Assembly (NCBI GenBank): GCA_914767715.1
Contig: OU612075.1
Span: 14,882,001 to 14,946,000 of the forward strand
Length of the DNA stretch: 64,000 nt
Source: Membranipora membranacea
Lineage: Eukaryota > Bryozoa > Gymnolaemata > Cheilostomatida > Membraniporidae
Reading direction: 5' to 3'
The notes beneath the pieces are model-generated. The model ran no database searches and had not been told where the DNA came from. It saw only the letters and a program-made list of their open reading frames with translations. The first letter of the stretch is position 1. Every line of letters starts with the position of its first letter. The position numbers and the translations under genes are program-made. Positions 12,001-23,279 of this stretch are shown here, piece by piece.

Positions 12001-15000
12001 GATTTTCCCGATATTGATTTTTTCTATTTTACACCTTCGATATCAACCAACCCTTGTCTCGATTGCGATTTTCGATTTCTCCTTTTCGGTATTTTCAATT
12101 TTAGGTATCGACTATCGATATATGGCTTTAATGATTTGACCAAAAAGAGAATCACAGAGCCCTAAATTAGAGATTTGATTCACAGCTGCAATTCATCCAA
12201 AGTTGTAGCCTATGTAAAAAAGGCACACTCAGGCTTCGACCCCAAAAGGCTATTCAAAACATAGACATATAGTATAATATTGAACAAATAACTACTGATT
12301 TTTTGACAAGTTTTGAAATTTTGTACTCAGCATATTCTTTTAAATGACGCTTGTTCATGGCTGCCTTCATGCTTTTTGAGGTATTGTCATCTTTCTGAGA
12401 ATTTTTCAGCTTGCAGATTTTACACTGCACCATGCATATCAGTTTTAGCATCCAATCTTTCCAATATGTCAAAAGAATTCCACATGTCGGATGATTTAGA
12501 GGGCATGATGTATATTTACAGGTATTGACAGATGGGCATGACGGTATTTATGTCTTGTCTCTTTCTGATGCTGAGTCCAATGATGCAGCACCATTAAAAT
12601 AAGCAAAAATCCTATTCTATTACACTTCCCATAAGTACAAACTGACAATATCATCCCCAAACACAAACAAGTTTTAGCAAGATTAGCAATGACTATGACT
12701 ATTTATAATCTTTTAGCTTAGTTAGTGTGATATAATAAGGTTTTGTGTGAATTTAAAGAGGAATTGATTGTGTGCAATTCAGCTGTCACCTTATTAAATC
12801 ACGATTATGAGATGTGATCGATTAGGTATTCCCATACAAATTGAATCGTTATAGCACTAATTGCTAGTGCCTGTCATTGAATACATTTATTGAAAAGTGT
12901 TTCATAATCTTAGAACCTTCTCTGCTCAATAACAGAATCTCAGTTTCAACGAGTGCCTGCAAAAATCAACCTGCATTTCTTGAGGGTTCTAGTTATAGCA
13001 CTGTCTAGCATTTCTCACCTTTCCGTGTTGGTTCCATAAGTAAATGTGTAGACATAGCATGTATACAAAGGCTTCTCAATAACAGAATATTGCATTCGAT
13101 GCTTCGTTATGACTATAGCAGCCTCATCAAATTTATTAACAGGAGATCGAAAAATTAAGGAATATTATATCGACATGCCTTTTCAGGCTTCTCATATGAC
13201 TATTGGATATGAGTTCAGTTACAGTCTCGAACAATCAAAACTTATCTCAAGATTAAATCAAAGTATTTAAATGACTTAAATTCTTACTGGTTGTATTGAG
13301 GTTGTTCAATAGAAGAGACATCGAGGTTTTGACAAAAATCTGCAAACATGGCCGACAGGGTCAAGGTTTGCCACTGCTGAAGATTTCTGTGTTTGTAACA
13401 GGTCAAACTTACTATTACGGTATTTGTGTTGAATACAGCCGCTTTAAGAATTATACATGTGACTGATATCGAAATCATAACGGCAGCACATCCTGCTGCC
13501 AATCTTATAACTATACAGAGAATGAAGAATGATGTAGAGTTTGTTGTGTAAGAAACCAATCTGTGAAATATAAAGAAAAAAAAACTGAATGAGTTAGATT
13601 GTCGATCACGATGCTTACTGTCTCTGTGTGGCATTATATGCAGCGAATTTCTCTCTCATTCCTTTTGCTTTTCAATATTTGAATTGTATTTTTTATATTT
13701 ATTATCATATTTGAGGTATAGCGATATCAACAGCTCAAAAAGATGCAAATGTGGCATTATGTGTTCGATAATGACTCAAATTGTACAGTTAAGGTATTAG
13801 CATGTTTGGAAACAGTGGCATGGACGACCTGATGACTTAATGGTAGCTAGAAAAAAATGTGAATACCCATTAGGGAATTTATCGACAATGAGTAAATGTA
13901 ATGCTTTAAATTCAACTGCTTCAAGTGGTTGTGGTGCTAAATGGCAAACATTCTTCCTGCAAATGCTTGACTCCTCTAAGAGTAGGAGGTGGCTCGTTTG
14001 GTTAGAGTGCCGTTCCTTTAGCATCCAAAATGTTGAAGGTTGTGGGTCCAAATCGCACTACGGGGTTCGGTTGGCCCCAAGGTGGGCTCTGACCTGCCTG
14101 CAAAGAGAAAGCAACCCAGCCAGATATTGCCCCTAGCCCCAAAGGCAATTAATATTTCCCGCCCATGCTTCAGGATGTAGCGTGTGATATGACGCCTTAA
14201 TTTTCATCAACAAATTTTAATCTAGGGCAATGAACTTTTATTGTCCAGGTGCAATTGCCAGAAGCAAGCTTTGACGTATCTCTTGGTATTGTCTCTTTCC
14301 GCATACACATAATCACCATTTCAACCCTAATTCTCTACTAATGGGGGTTCGGTAACCAACATAAATCGTGTTTATGTTTGAGGGCTATAAATTATCACGG
14401 TACTACACTCAAATGCTCTAAAATTGCACTAAGATACTAGCTATTTCTTAAAGACAAAGCATTAACTTTTTGAACTGATAGATTATCAGGTTAATCTCTA
14501 GACTAACAACACCCACATTTTTTCTCACTCATAAGTACAAACAGTAATGCACCAATGTAACGGAGACAAAATTCAATCATATTATGTGATTCATTAAAAT
14601 CCATCAAACCTTGTTGCATGAATGCATGCTTAGGGTAAAATAATGTTTACGTTTTTAGGGCATTTGGTAGATAATTCATTAACAGATCTCATAAATATGA
14701 TAGTAGTTTAGAAGGATGTCTGATACTTCAAAAGATATCAAACCTTGTCGCATGAATGCATCTAGAGGGTAAACCATAGACTTAAAGACTTTGTTTGAGG
14801 CTGCTCTTTTGTATCACATCTTATTCTCCATATTTTATCCTATCATGTGAGCGATTTTCAGCTTTAGAATCCAAATATTGAGGAAGTTATGGCCTCTCAA
14901 ACTTCCAGGGCGATTGCCTTCAATCGGCATTGGGAATAAGCGGACGTTTCCCCTGGGGTATGTCACAACCATAGACATGTGACATAGACGTTATTAGTTA

Positions 15001-17530
15001 ATACACTAATAATCACATAATAATTGATGATCAAAATTCAGACCTGGGTGGGAATCGAACTCGGGTCCCCATACCTATAGGCAACGATGACGCTACCATC
15101 ACGCCACTTGGACCAACTAGACTAGCTGATTGTGACGTACCCTAGGGATTGCCGGCTGAATTTTACTGCCGATAAATTGCCGTTACCTTGGAAGTTTGAG
15201 AGGCCATAACTTCCTCAATATTTGGATTCTAAAGCTGAAAATCGCTCACATGATAGAATAAAATATGGAGAATAAGATGTGATACAAAAGAGCAGCCTAA
15301 AACAAAGTCTTTAATAATAAACCTAGACAGGACACTGTATATGGCTGAAATGAGGCACATAATTATAGTGACGCGACGTCACTGGAGGGTGTAGAAACAG
15401 TGATTTTTACTCATAGCTATGATTGATTTACCTGTCCCAGCTCTGGTTAAATGTTGATAACTCAATTGGCTTCAATCGGAATTTAAGTTTGAAAACTGCA
15501 ATAGATTCAGCAGCTTCTGGTGATCATTTTGATAGCCTGTTTAGCTTCATAGTTCAGATATTTTCAAAATAGCAAGCTATTGAAAACAGTGCATAGACTT
15601 AAAGCTATAATATTTTTTGCAGTTTCAGTCCTGAATAAATGCTTATATCTCAAACAATTCTGATTGAGTTTTGAGTTTGAAAATTGCAATAGACTCAGCA
15701 GCTTCTGGTGCTCATTTTGATAGTCTGTTTAGCTTCATAGCTCAAATTTTATCAAAAAAGCAAGCTATTGAAAACAATGCATAGACTCAAAGCCATAATT
15801 TTTTTGCAGTTTCAGACCTTATCAATTTCGATGGAATTTTGAGTTTAAAAATTGCAATAGATTCAGTAGCTTGTGGAGATCATTTTGATGGTCTGTTCTG
15901 CCTTGTAGCTCGGGTATAACCAGGAAGTTTAGGACTTTCTTCCTTGAAATAACTGAGGAAGCAAGCAATTGAATTTACTTGGTGAATACACTATTACCAA
16001 AGAAATGACTAATTTCATCTTTGCTTTTTTTGAATGCCAGGCATACACAATAAGAAATGTCATGACCTTAGACAAAATATCCACCAACATTATTGAAATG
16101 TGACCAACAGAGGGGGCTCCCTGCACACAATGCTGTCTTCAATTTCTTCAGAGAAAATAGAGCAATCTTCAATTTTAAAACTATAATCTTCGGAATAAAT
16201 TCTTCAAAACAACTGGACTCGAGATAAACCTGCTGTAACTAAATGCCTGTGAGAACTGAGCCAGCAAGTTTATTAGCTACTGAAAGTGATCATTTTTTTC
16301 TGGATAATTAATGCACATGGTGGAGCTCAAATCCGGGATCCTGTGATCCAAAATCAGTAAAACGGATGGGTTTTGGCAGGGAGGGTGGTTTTGGTTTGTT
16401 GTTGTGTGGAGTTGTCTAAGTCTATGCACCGTTTTCAATAGCTTGCTATATTGATAATATTTAAGCTACAAAGCTAAATAGACTATCAAAATGATTAGCA
16501 GAAGCTGCTGAATTTATTGCAACTTTCAAACTTAAATTCTGATATAAGCCAACTGAGTTATCAACATTTAAGCAGAGCTGGGACAGGTAAATCAATGATA
16601 TCTATGGGTAAAAATCACTGTTTCTTCACCCTCCAGTGACGTCGCATCACCATAATTAAGTGCCTCACTGCCTCAATGCTAATGCTCCATACAGTGTCCT
16701 GTCTAGGTTTATAATTAAGTCTATGGGGTAAACACATTTTCACTTTTTCTAGGACTTTTCAACATTTGAACAACAAATCTAATGTATATGAGATTGGGTT
16801 TGAAAGATTGTCTGTATCCTAAACACAAATCAAAATGTTGCTAATATTCCTTAAAAATTCAAAGTTTTATTTAACATTCACACTTGCAGTTAAATTGCTA
16901 TCCACTCACCCAAAGCAGATACACGCTGATGAGGAGAATATGCTGCCGATGACACACATACGTTTAGGTCCTATAGTAGTTACCTGTGACCAATATATAA
17001 ACACATTCATGTATAGTATTGAAATTCTATGACCATTGAATGACTATGCGATGGCAAGCAAATACTCATGAAACACCCTTTTTTTCGTTGATTGTTGACC
17101 AGTCAGGCTAGGGATCGTGTTTAATTTAGATCAAATATCAATGAAAACTCTAACGATGCAGCCTATAAGACAACAAACTGTGTTTTTTCACTTAAAACCC
17201 AAACACACTGATGAAGGTTCCATATAAGCCGTCTTGGTTTTCTTAGCTTTTCTAGGTCTCTAAGAAACTTACCAAAGATCCAAAAATTGGAGCTGATAGA
17301 AACCGAGTGAGCTCGTAGGCTGAATAAACGACTCCTATCTGAGCCTGCGTGAGACCTTTCCTAAACGCCTCTGAAGGATAAAACGGAATGAGGAAGGAGT
17401 CTGTTGTCAGATGGCAGAACTGAAGCGCAAGCAGAGCTAACAGTGCCAGCTTGTGTGTACACCTGCTGTCAGGCTTAGAATCCCTAGAATCCTCTTCCAA
17501 GCTGATAAGGGATCTTTTTTCGTCCTCCAT
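9025..17530 (-). CDS. MFS transporter, SLC18B1-like (vesicular polyamine transporter family), central segments not found
   Basis: Exons read on the minus strand: 17273-17530 (MEDEKRSLIS, then a first membrane segment and LTQAQIGVVYSAYELTR), 16910-16983 (VTTIGPKRMCVIGS), 13413-13560 (IRLAAGCAAVM), 11608-11711 (GYIWSQMMVVWF), 10324-10419 (SVWLPMILMFV), 9744-9915 (NLKTFGMITGMINAAIGLGS, then TLGPLIGGALVE) and 9025-9138 (charged tail ending LLLGREEKE). All junctions keep frame with GT/AG sites. The order and motifs match the metazoan SLC18B1 type of major facilitator, which transports polyamines in vesicle membranes. The sum is about 321 residues, compared with about 455 in vertebrate SLC18B1. The segment between AVFNTNTVI and GYIWSQ, about TM5-TM8, is missing although the flanking exons are both in phase 0. 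No gene symbol is given because orthology was not tested. Confidence 0.75.
9320..9660. repeat. Degenerate minisatellite of about 30-bp units
   Basis: Repeated units resembling AAAATGGCATTGTGGGATAC followed by TCATTCAAG occur near 9322, 9351, 9439, 9551, 9584 and 9613, with diverged units between. The block sits in the last intron of the SLC18B1-like gene. The open frames across it are products of the repetition. Confidence 0.65.
11740..11915. repeat. AT-rich (TAATA)n-like low-complexity tract
   Basis: Irregular repeats of ATAATATAATA and TATAATATG in the intron just upstream of the exon at 11608-11711. Confidence 0.7.
12290..12515 (-). pseudogene. Possible BED zinc-finger relic of a hAT-type transposase
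   Basis: On the minus strand one frame reads SSDMWNSFDILERLDAKTDM. The next frame continues VQCKICKLKNSQKDD and NKRHLKEYAEYK. The W-x-x-F start, the C-x-x-C pair and a later H-L-K are features of BED fingers. The two halves are in different frames and the last His of the finger is missing, so it is at best a decayed fragment. It lies in the interval where the missing central exons of the SLC18B1-like gene would be expected. Confidence 0.35.
12516..13412. other. Intron, no exon recognised
   Basis: Searched by eye on the minus strand for the TM5-TM8 exons of the transporter. The only donor-like site with an open frame upstream (near 13,018) encodes TKHRMQYSVIEKPLYT, which does not look like a membrane segment. 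Nothing else was found. Confidence 0.4.
13985..14215 (+). mobile_element. tRNA-derived SINE (type 1), diverged
   Basis: The head resembles a tRNA: GTGGCTCGTTTGGTTAGAGT matches the A box region and GGTCCAAATCGC a decayed B box. It is followed by the same body found at 35.8, 45.3 and 59.7 kb (GGTGGGCTCTGACCTGCCTG, and CCCGCCCATGCTTCAGGATG near the end). This is the most diverged copy, in an intron of the SLC18B1-like gene. Confidence 0.7.
14216..14766. other. Intron, short duplicated words only
   Basis: The phrase CAAACCTTGTYGCATGAATG occurs near 14,608 and 14,740, each followed by a GGGTAAA word. No coding exon was recognised. Confidence 0.35.
14786..15310. mobile_element. TTAA-flanked foldback element X nested in element Y
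   Basis: Terminal inverted repeats of about 120 bp: AGACTTTGTTTGAGGCTGCT at the left and its complement, ending ACAAAGTCT, at the right. TTAA lies on both sides (14782-14785 and 15311-15314). Removing X and one TTAA rejoins CATAGAC-TTAA-TAATAAACC, which matches the right end of Y on the other strand (CATAGACTTAATTATAAACC) with one mismatch. TTAA duplications are typical of piggyBac- and Kolobok-type transposons. No transposase is present. Confidence 0.8.
15046..15118 (-). mobile_element. tRNA-like sequence (SINE head) inside element X
   Basis: The minus strand reads GTGGCGTGATGGTAGCGTCA and then CCCGAGTTCGATTCCCACC, resembling A and B boxes of a tRNA promoter. The acceptor stem does not pair well, so this is not called as a functional tRNA gene. 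A tRNA-derived insertion in the loop of the foldback element is the likeliest reading. Confidence 0.5.
15480..15880. repeat. Three tandem units of about 165 bp inside element Y
   Basis: The block AATAGATTCAGCAGCTTCTG followed by ATCATTTTGATAG recurs near 15,500, 15,685 and 15,850. Each is followed by a version of AGCAAGCTATTGAAAAC or a decayed equivalent. It reads as an expansion of one arm of the foldback. Confidence 0.7.
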
Positions 17531-19290
17531 AGATGGAAGTGTAGTTAAAAAGATTGTGTTGCAGGTAGACTACTTCTTTCTTTCCAAATGGTAATGCTGG
17601 GCAGATGATTGTGTATTACATCTGCTTGAGGTATGCTAGTGCCATGCTATTACTCTCGAAGCTATCAATGGTATGAGTGTGTTTAAAGAGGAAGGAATCG
17701 AAGGGGGTGCACGGGGATTAATCATGTGAAGTGACAGGCAAGACCATTGGCTGATCAATGTAATTAGAGGCGGAGAATGGCCTTGGTCTCCGTCTCTAAC
17801 AGCCAGTCCACGTTGCGTTCTCGAGTGGTCAAGTGTGTTATATAAGTAATTGTGATTCGCAGACACCCATAAATAAAGTTGAATAAAAGCGTATGATAAT
17901 TATAGCTATTGTTGTGTTGGCTCATCACACTTGGGATTATAGGGTTTAATTACAACGGTCAATTTCAATCTTGACAACGGTATCTAGGCAACCTCTAAAA
18001 CCATAAATCATAACGTCAAAATTGACCAATAAGAGCTCGTATATTTTGAAGCGGATGATTTGAAATCATCGGAACTGGGCGATTTCGTATGACATCAGTC
18101 ATATTTTCACCACTTTCCAATGTGATTATTGGAATGAAAATTTATTGGGCATGTGTATCACACAATTCCGCATCAGCACGCCTGATTCCCATTAAAAATG
18201 ATTCACTGCTTCTCCTCTTAATTCTGTAAAAACAGGAGGAATTTGAATGCTGCTCACCCCATTTGAATTTGATATGGCTGGGTGATCGCTTTACATTGAC
18301 TGGCCCTTATATACCGGGCGAGCCACTTTAAGTAAGACTGCCAACCAATCAGACCAATGGGGTAATTAAACTGGGTGCTTAATTGTGGCGCATATTCCCA
18401 ACCAGAACAAATTCCCCTGTTGATTCTTGAACTTGAAGTTACCAAGGAAACAAAAAACGAATTTCAATCCCGCAGCACAAAACATGGTCCTCATAACTAA
18501 TAACTATCTAAAGTTTTGATATATATCATGCGTCCTCCACATAATTAGTAATAATAAGTAAGACATTTTCTTTCTGATGATTCTAATTTTCAGAAAAAAA
18601 TTGTCTTTGACGAGCACTTTTTTGAACTTTAGGGGTCATTTTAACTATCAATAGTGTGAAAGGTTGAAACTACAAAGATATTTTATATCTGTGAGGTTCA
18701 TGATTGCGCCAGGGAGATTTTATAAAGCAGAGTTTTTTTTAGATCTTTGGATCAAAATTCCTGCTATCACATAAATCAATGCCTTGCACCTTTGACCTCA
18801 AATAATGCAAACTTTTTTCACATATCAATCACCTGGTTATATATTATTTGTTTCATCGGGCAATAATCAAATTGAGAACGGCATGTCCAGCAAGTCTCGC
18901 TCCCCATCTAATGTTTTCAGCAAGGAGAAGCATTGAGAATGCAGCGAGTATTGCAAGATTGGTAAAATTTAATTTCACATTGACAGCATATAATAGCCTG
19001 TCCAAGCTAAGTTTGGGCACATTTTTTGTATTGCAAAAGGGTGTTACCACCAAAAGGAAAAATGTACTAAATATAGTACTATTTAGGCTTCTCACTCAAG
19101 AACAATGCTCACCATTGCCTATTCACATCACTACAAATTTTGTCCGTAACGAACGAAGAATCGTTTGTAAGAGTTAGCTTCCCTAATTGCTATATAATAC
19201 CTCCATTGACTGTCAGGGTAAAAAGGGCTGTACCAACAAAAGATAACGGTGCAAATGCTGACAATCAACATACTCTCATCGTTAACATGC
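17531..19290. other. Upstream flank of the SLC18B1-like gene, no other gene seen
   Basis: About 1.8 kb without a recognisable exon, SINE or LINE. The promoter of the transporter gene is expected within the first few hundred bases above 17,530. I could not point to a definite core element. The open frames near 18.85-19.3 kb have no paralogue or domain. Confidence 0.35.
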
Positions 19291-20070
19291 GCTATTGTAC
19301 AACATCATGTCCCTTCCATCCAACTTGACAAGATGTCTATGTTGTTTCAATGGCCATGAATTGGGACTACTCAGGATCCGAAAAGGCTCATGCATTTCGC
19401 AGACATGAACCCATCGAAAACTATGCCGTCTATCAAAACACCAATTATCAACCGAAATGGCTTAAAAAACCTCATAACCTTCAACCGTTGTGTCCCAACT
19501 AACTACACCACCTCCTACCCCTTATAAAGAACCTATTAACAGGATCAATCATAGGTGTTGGTGTTGAGAAGATTTAAGACAAGTGAAATGAAGTGGTGTG
19601 TTAGGAGTGCATCTCATGGTTACAAGGTGCAATCGTGATAACGATGTGGCCTCACCGGTGTTGGTTGTTGTTTGGAATATTCTGATATGTTTTAGTGTAA
19701 TAAAATTAGGTAGCTTCAAGAATGTGGTTTTGGCTGCAGTATGCAGTTATGATACGTTTAGGCTTTGCTGGTGATGGTGGTAGCTTAGATCTTTTTGATA
19801 AACAACTTTACAATTACATGTTGGTCTAATAACATGATGGCTCTTCAAGAAAGCGGTTTTAGGTGCTACCAGTTAAATTCCTCCTATGTTGGAATGCAAG
19901 GTCATCACCACACAAATATTACTTGATTTGATCCCCTTCAGTCAACTGCTGCTGGGTTTCCTTGGGGAGTCATGTTCTCAGTGTCGATCCTGAGTAGTCC
20001 CAATTCATGGCCATTGAGGCAATATAGACACCTTGTCAAGTTAAGTGAAAGGGATATGATATTGTATAGC
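19291..20070. mobile_element. MITE-like element with inverted repeats of about 85 bp
   Basis: The left end (GCTATTGTACAACATCATGT, continuing to GACTACTCAGGATCC at 19,377) is complementary to the right end (GGATCCTGAGTAGTCCCAAT at 19,987, continuing to TATAGC at 20,070). The inner 40 bp of each arm, around TGGCCATGAATTGGGAC, are nearly perfect. I saw no clear target-site duplication and no transposase. Confidence 0.7.
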
Positions 20071-20860
20071 AGCAACAAACAAACAAAACAAAGCACCTCA
20101 GTTATTTAAAGTCAAAAATTCCCAGTGGTAGTTATCTCCTCCTTGCTTTTCAAAAAGCTATCTGCTTCCTACATTTTTTAATCCAGAATAATGTTACTTG
20201 GCAACTGGATTGTTCGGCAGTCCATCAACTATACATCTATTTTTTCCTACAAAAAACTCAAACTCTGACAAAAAATCTCCAAGATCATGTTTTCTCTGTT
20301 TGGGATGATTTACATTTCGACATAGTTAGTCACAGAGATCTGTTTTTTTGGGGGCAACGGTTCAATACGTTATCTAAAAGTGCGTCTGTGGGCATGTCTG
20401 AAATAATATTTTAACAATTTATTGTTTGTATTTTCTGTTTATTTCACCATTCAGTACTGTGGTGTTGTTGCGCAATGTGGTGCAGAGATCCTATATATTT
20501 GTGGTTTCTATGCCATTGTGTATAGTTGCACATAAATTTTCAATGGCTTTTATTCATAGAGTGGGGCAATTGACAAATAACCATGTAGATGCTAAACTGA
20601 ACTGAAATATGAGATTATGTCTATGGTTTATGACTTCCTTTAGACAAGGATATGTCGTCATGTCCGCGGTACTGTTTATCAATAAGTAAAAGCATGAAAA
20701 CACTTTTACTAAAGATATCAAGAAAAACTGATGAAATTTCATTGTCAGGTCAAGCAGTTGGAATCATTGATATTAATTCATGGATTTCTGTTAGTATTCA
20801 ACTTTGTCAGTAATTGAATCAAGCTAAAGGACTGGCAGCTTGTGCGTTATGCATTGTGAT

Positions 20861-21211
20861 ATGAGCTGACTGGTGGCTATGCTGGGCAAAGCCCAGCTGT
20901 GGCAGTAGTGGTTTAAGAAATAATTTTAAACACTGCACTGATACATAATCATTGATTAGGGGGAATATTTTGACCCTCCACAAGGTAATGGCGAATCATG
21001 AAGGGGTTAAGTGAATAAATTTCTTCTGATCCTAAAGGTCTTATGCTACAGCTGACCACAAGTGAAACTAATATAAAGCAGCTTGCCTGAGTTTTAGAAT
21101 TGTTGTTACTGGGATCCCAGTAACAACAATTCTAAAACTCAGGCAAGCTGCTTTATATTAGTTTCACTGCCACAGCTGGGCTTTGCCCAGCATAGCCACC
21201 AGTCAGCTCAT
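20861..21211. repeat. Interrupted hairpin
   Basis: 20,861-20,906 (ATGAGCTGACTGGTGGCTAT and so on) is complementary to 21,167-21,211. Between them lies the perfect palindrome at 21,061-21,168 plus about 154 unpaired bases on the left side. A third partial copy of the arm (GCTGGGCAAAGCAGAGCTGT) lies near 21,292. Confidence 0.75.
21061..21168. repeat. Perfect 108-bp palindrome
   Basis: Two 54-base arms with no loop, centred on GGGATCCC at 21,111-21,118. Checked base by base: AGTGAAACTAATATAAAGCA at the left is the exact complement of the right end. Long spacer-free palindromes are normally unstable, so this is either very recent or an assembly artefact. Confidence 0.85.
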
Positions 21212-21491
21212 ATAACTCCATTCAAAGCTACTGGCTCGATGTTTTGATGCCACAACTCTCTGTTTAAATTTTTGACTGTTGGTTCTGCTGGGCAAAGCAG
21301 AGCTGTGTCAGCAGTGGTTTAAGGTCTTATGCTGGCGGTATAGACATCATCCTCGAGCAGGAAAAGCTAAATTGCCGAATAATGGATAATCCTTTGTCCT
21401 AGAGTTTTTATATGTGCATTATTTTTTTTTGAATATGTTCTGAGCGTTAGTTACCCACTCTACTCCACACCGATAAAACAAGACTAGAGAG

Positions 21492-21590
21492 GATCCAGCT
21501 CTGATCCAGCTCTGATCCAGCTCTGATCCAGCTCTGATCCAGCTCTGATCAAGCTCTGATCCAGCTCTGATCCAGCTCTGATCCAGCTCA
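21492..21590. repeat. 11-bp minisatellite, 9 units
   Basis: GATCCAGCTCT repeated nine times. Unit 6 has GATCAAGCTCT and unit 9 ends CTCA. Because the unit is 11 bp and stop-free on the minus strand, it creates a false open frame reading ELDQSWIRAGS. Confidence 0.9.
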
Positions 21591-22613
21591 GGGTCCAGCG
21601 CTCTGCTACTCGGATTATGCTGCCATTCTCTGACAACTATGAGCAGAGACTCCCACCCATCACAACATTCCTGCACACCTCTTGCAGTAAACATTTCACG
21701 AAAATACCCCCTGAACTCTCGTATATTTAAATAATTACAAACAGAGAATCTGCTCTTATAGCAATAATTAAATAAATACAGGCCATCCAAGTGTAGAACA
21801 ACCAAAAGACAAAATACCTTTTTGGAATTTTATATGCGATTTTTAACTAATGCAGCTCGGACTCCTTTTCTTTTTCTTTTACCATTTATGTGCTGTACAT
21901 TCGATGCTATCAACCTATCACAGGATGGATATTAGATTTTAGTCATTAAAAAAACTTCCAATTTCCATCTTCGTTTACTTGAGCAGTTATCTAAGTGAGA
22001 ACGTCGTATTACTAACTTTTTACAGGTAATGTTGAACATGAGATTTGGAGAGTTTTTAAGATAAAGCGGAAAAAATCATAGATGTGACCATTTTTCTTAC
22101 ACTCAAGAGTGGTTACAGTATGTCCATCAATATATCATAAGTCTGCTTAGGTAATAATACATTGATTGCAATATTTTGTGTGAAGGTTGTAATCAAACTT
22201 GAATTGTGAATACTGTCAGTCTAAGCACGCTGAGATGCTATTCTTTCTTCCAGGATGTGACCAAACAACTGGAACTCTCTCTCTAGAAAAATTTACATAA
22301 ATGACATAGCATGGCCACCGTCTGAGCTCTATTCAAGGCCAAAATAAAACATCTCTGTTGTGTAAGATAGTGAAATATGCATCCTTTGGACCCACAACAT
22401 TAGATGCAGCTTGATGAAAACTATAAAATAATGTTAGGGCTCAATTCATATGAAAGAGGTTCATATTGCCTACTAGGTAAACTGACCAATTATTAGAAAC
22501 ATCGTTTCATTATCCAGTTGCACATTCAGCATTCCAACAAAGTAATAATTATCTGATTCTGAAATTCTGATCAAGAAAATAGAAAAGTGCTTAAACCACT
22601 GCTGCCACACAGC

Positions 22614-22931
22614 CAAATGTGTGCTTATAGAATTCTGTGTAGCTCAAAACTAATAAATGAGGCTGCAATCTCAGCATTGTCACCTAATGAGCAAATAATT
22701 TGCACAAACTGATCTTCAAAATTAGGGTATGAAATTAATTATCTACCGCATCAGGTGACGCAGTTACCGTCTTTCTAGTGCACACTGTACACGTCATAAG
22801 CTGGTGCATAGATTTCAGGCGCTGATTTTGAAGATCAGTTTGTGCAAATTATTTGTCCATTAGGTCACAATTATGAGATTTAATTATCAATTAGTTATCT
22901 TGGAGCTATGCAGAATTCAATGAGCACAAAT
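22614..22931. mobile_element. Element with inverted repeats of about 115 bp
   Basis: Left arm 22,614-22,730 (containing AATAATTTGCACAAACTGAT then CTTCAAAATTA) is complementary to right arm 22,816-22,931, with a loop of about 85 bp. The hairpin element at 22,932-23,023 is inserted at its right end. No coding capacity. Confidence 0.65.
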
Positions 22932-23023
22932 TTAGCCCTGTTCACATGGCCACGGGTTTTGGTTTTTTTGGTTTTGTACAAAACCAAAAAAACCAAAACC
23001 AGTGGCCGTGTGAACGGGGCTAA
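22932..23023. mobile_element. 92-bp hairpin MITE with target duplication
   Basis: Starts TTAGCCCTGTTCACATGGCC and ends with the near-perfect complement, ...GGCCGTGTGAACGGGGCTAA, around a centre of GGTTTTGTACAAAACC. It is flanked by CACAAAT on both sides (22,925-22,931 and 23,024-23,030), a 7-bp duplication (8 bp if the ends are set one base differently). Confidence 0.8.
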
Positions 23024-23279
23024 CACAAATTAATTTAACTCTAAACTAAAAACTAAAAAATTAAACTAAAATAAATGTTACCGTCACAATGATAAAGTAA
23101 CATGTTATCATTGAACACTCTTTAACCTGCAAGAAATCTTCTCTGGATGCAGCTCTGCACTATAGTTAGTTTTAAGCGGGTTGTATCTTGTTGGAGTTAA
23201 CTTTTTATTCTTGAGAAGTAAGCGTACGTCTGGGTTAACTTGTTGTCTAATTCACAAGTCGATGGAAACAGCTTGTTTA

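Larger units (their letters stand above)
14775..16725. mobile_element. Foldback DNA transposon Y (CATAGAC ends, 8-bp target duplication)
   Basis: The element starts CATAGACTTAA and ends TTAAGTCTATG. It is flanked on both sides by the same 8 bp, GGGTAAAC (14767-14774 and 16726-16733). Inside the ends are long imperfect inverted arms. 15,315-15,602 pairs with about 16,415-16,720 (for example CCTAGACAGGACACTGTATA on the left against the complement of ACAGTGTCCTGTCTAGG on the right). The core at 15,603-16,414 holds tandem repeats and no transposase, so it is non-autonomous. An 8-bp duplication occurs with hAT and some other DNA transposons. It lies in an intron of the SLC18B1-like gene. Confidence 0.8.

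Noticed and set aside
15046-15118. Functional tRNA gene
   Set aside because: B-box-like sequence is present, but the acceptor stem does not pair and it sits in a foldback element. Treated as a SINE head.
21419-21805. 128-residue open frame with ELDQSWIRAGS repeats
   Set aside because: It is the 11-bp minisatellite GATCCAGCTCT read on the minus strand. An 11-bp unit without stops opens all frames in turn, and the flanks have no recognisable protein.
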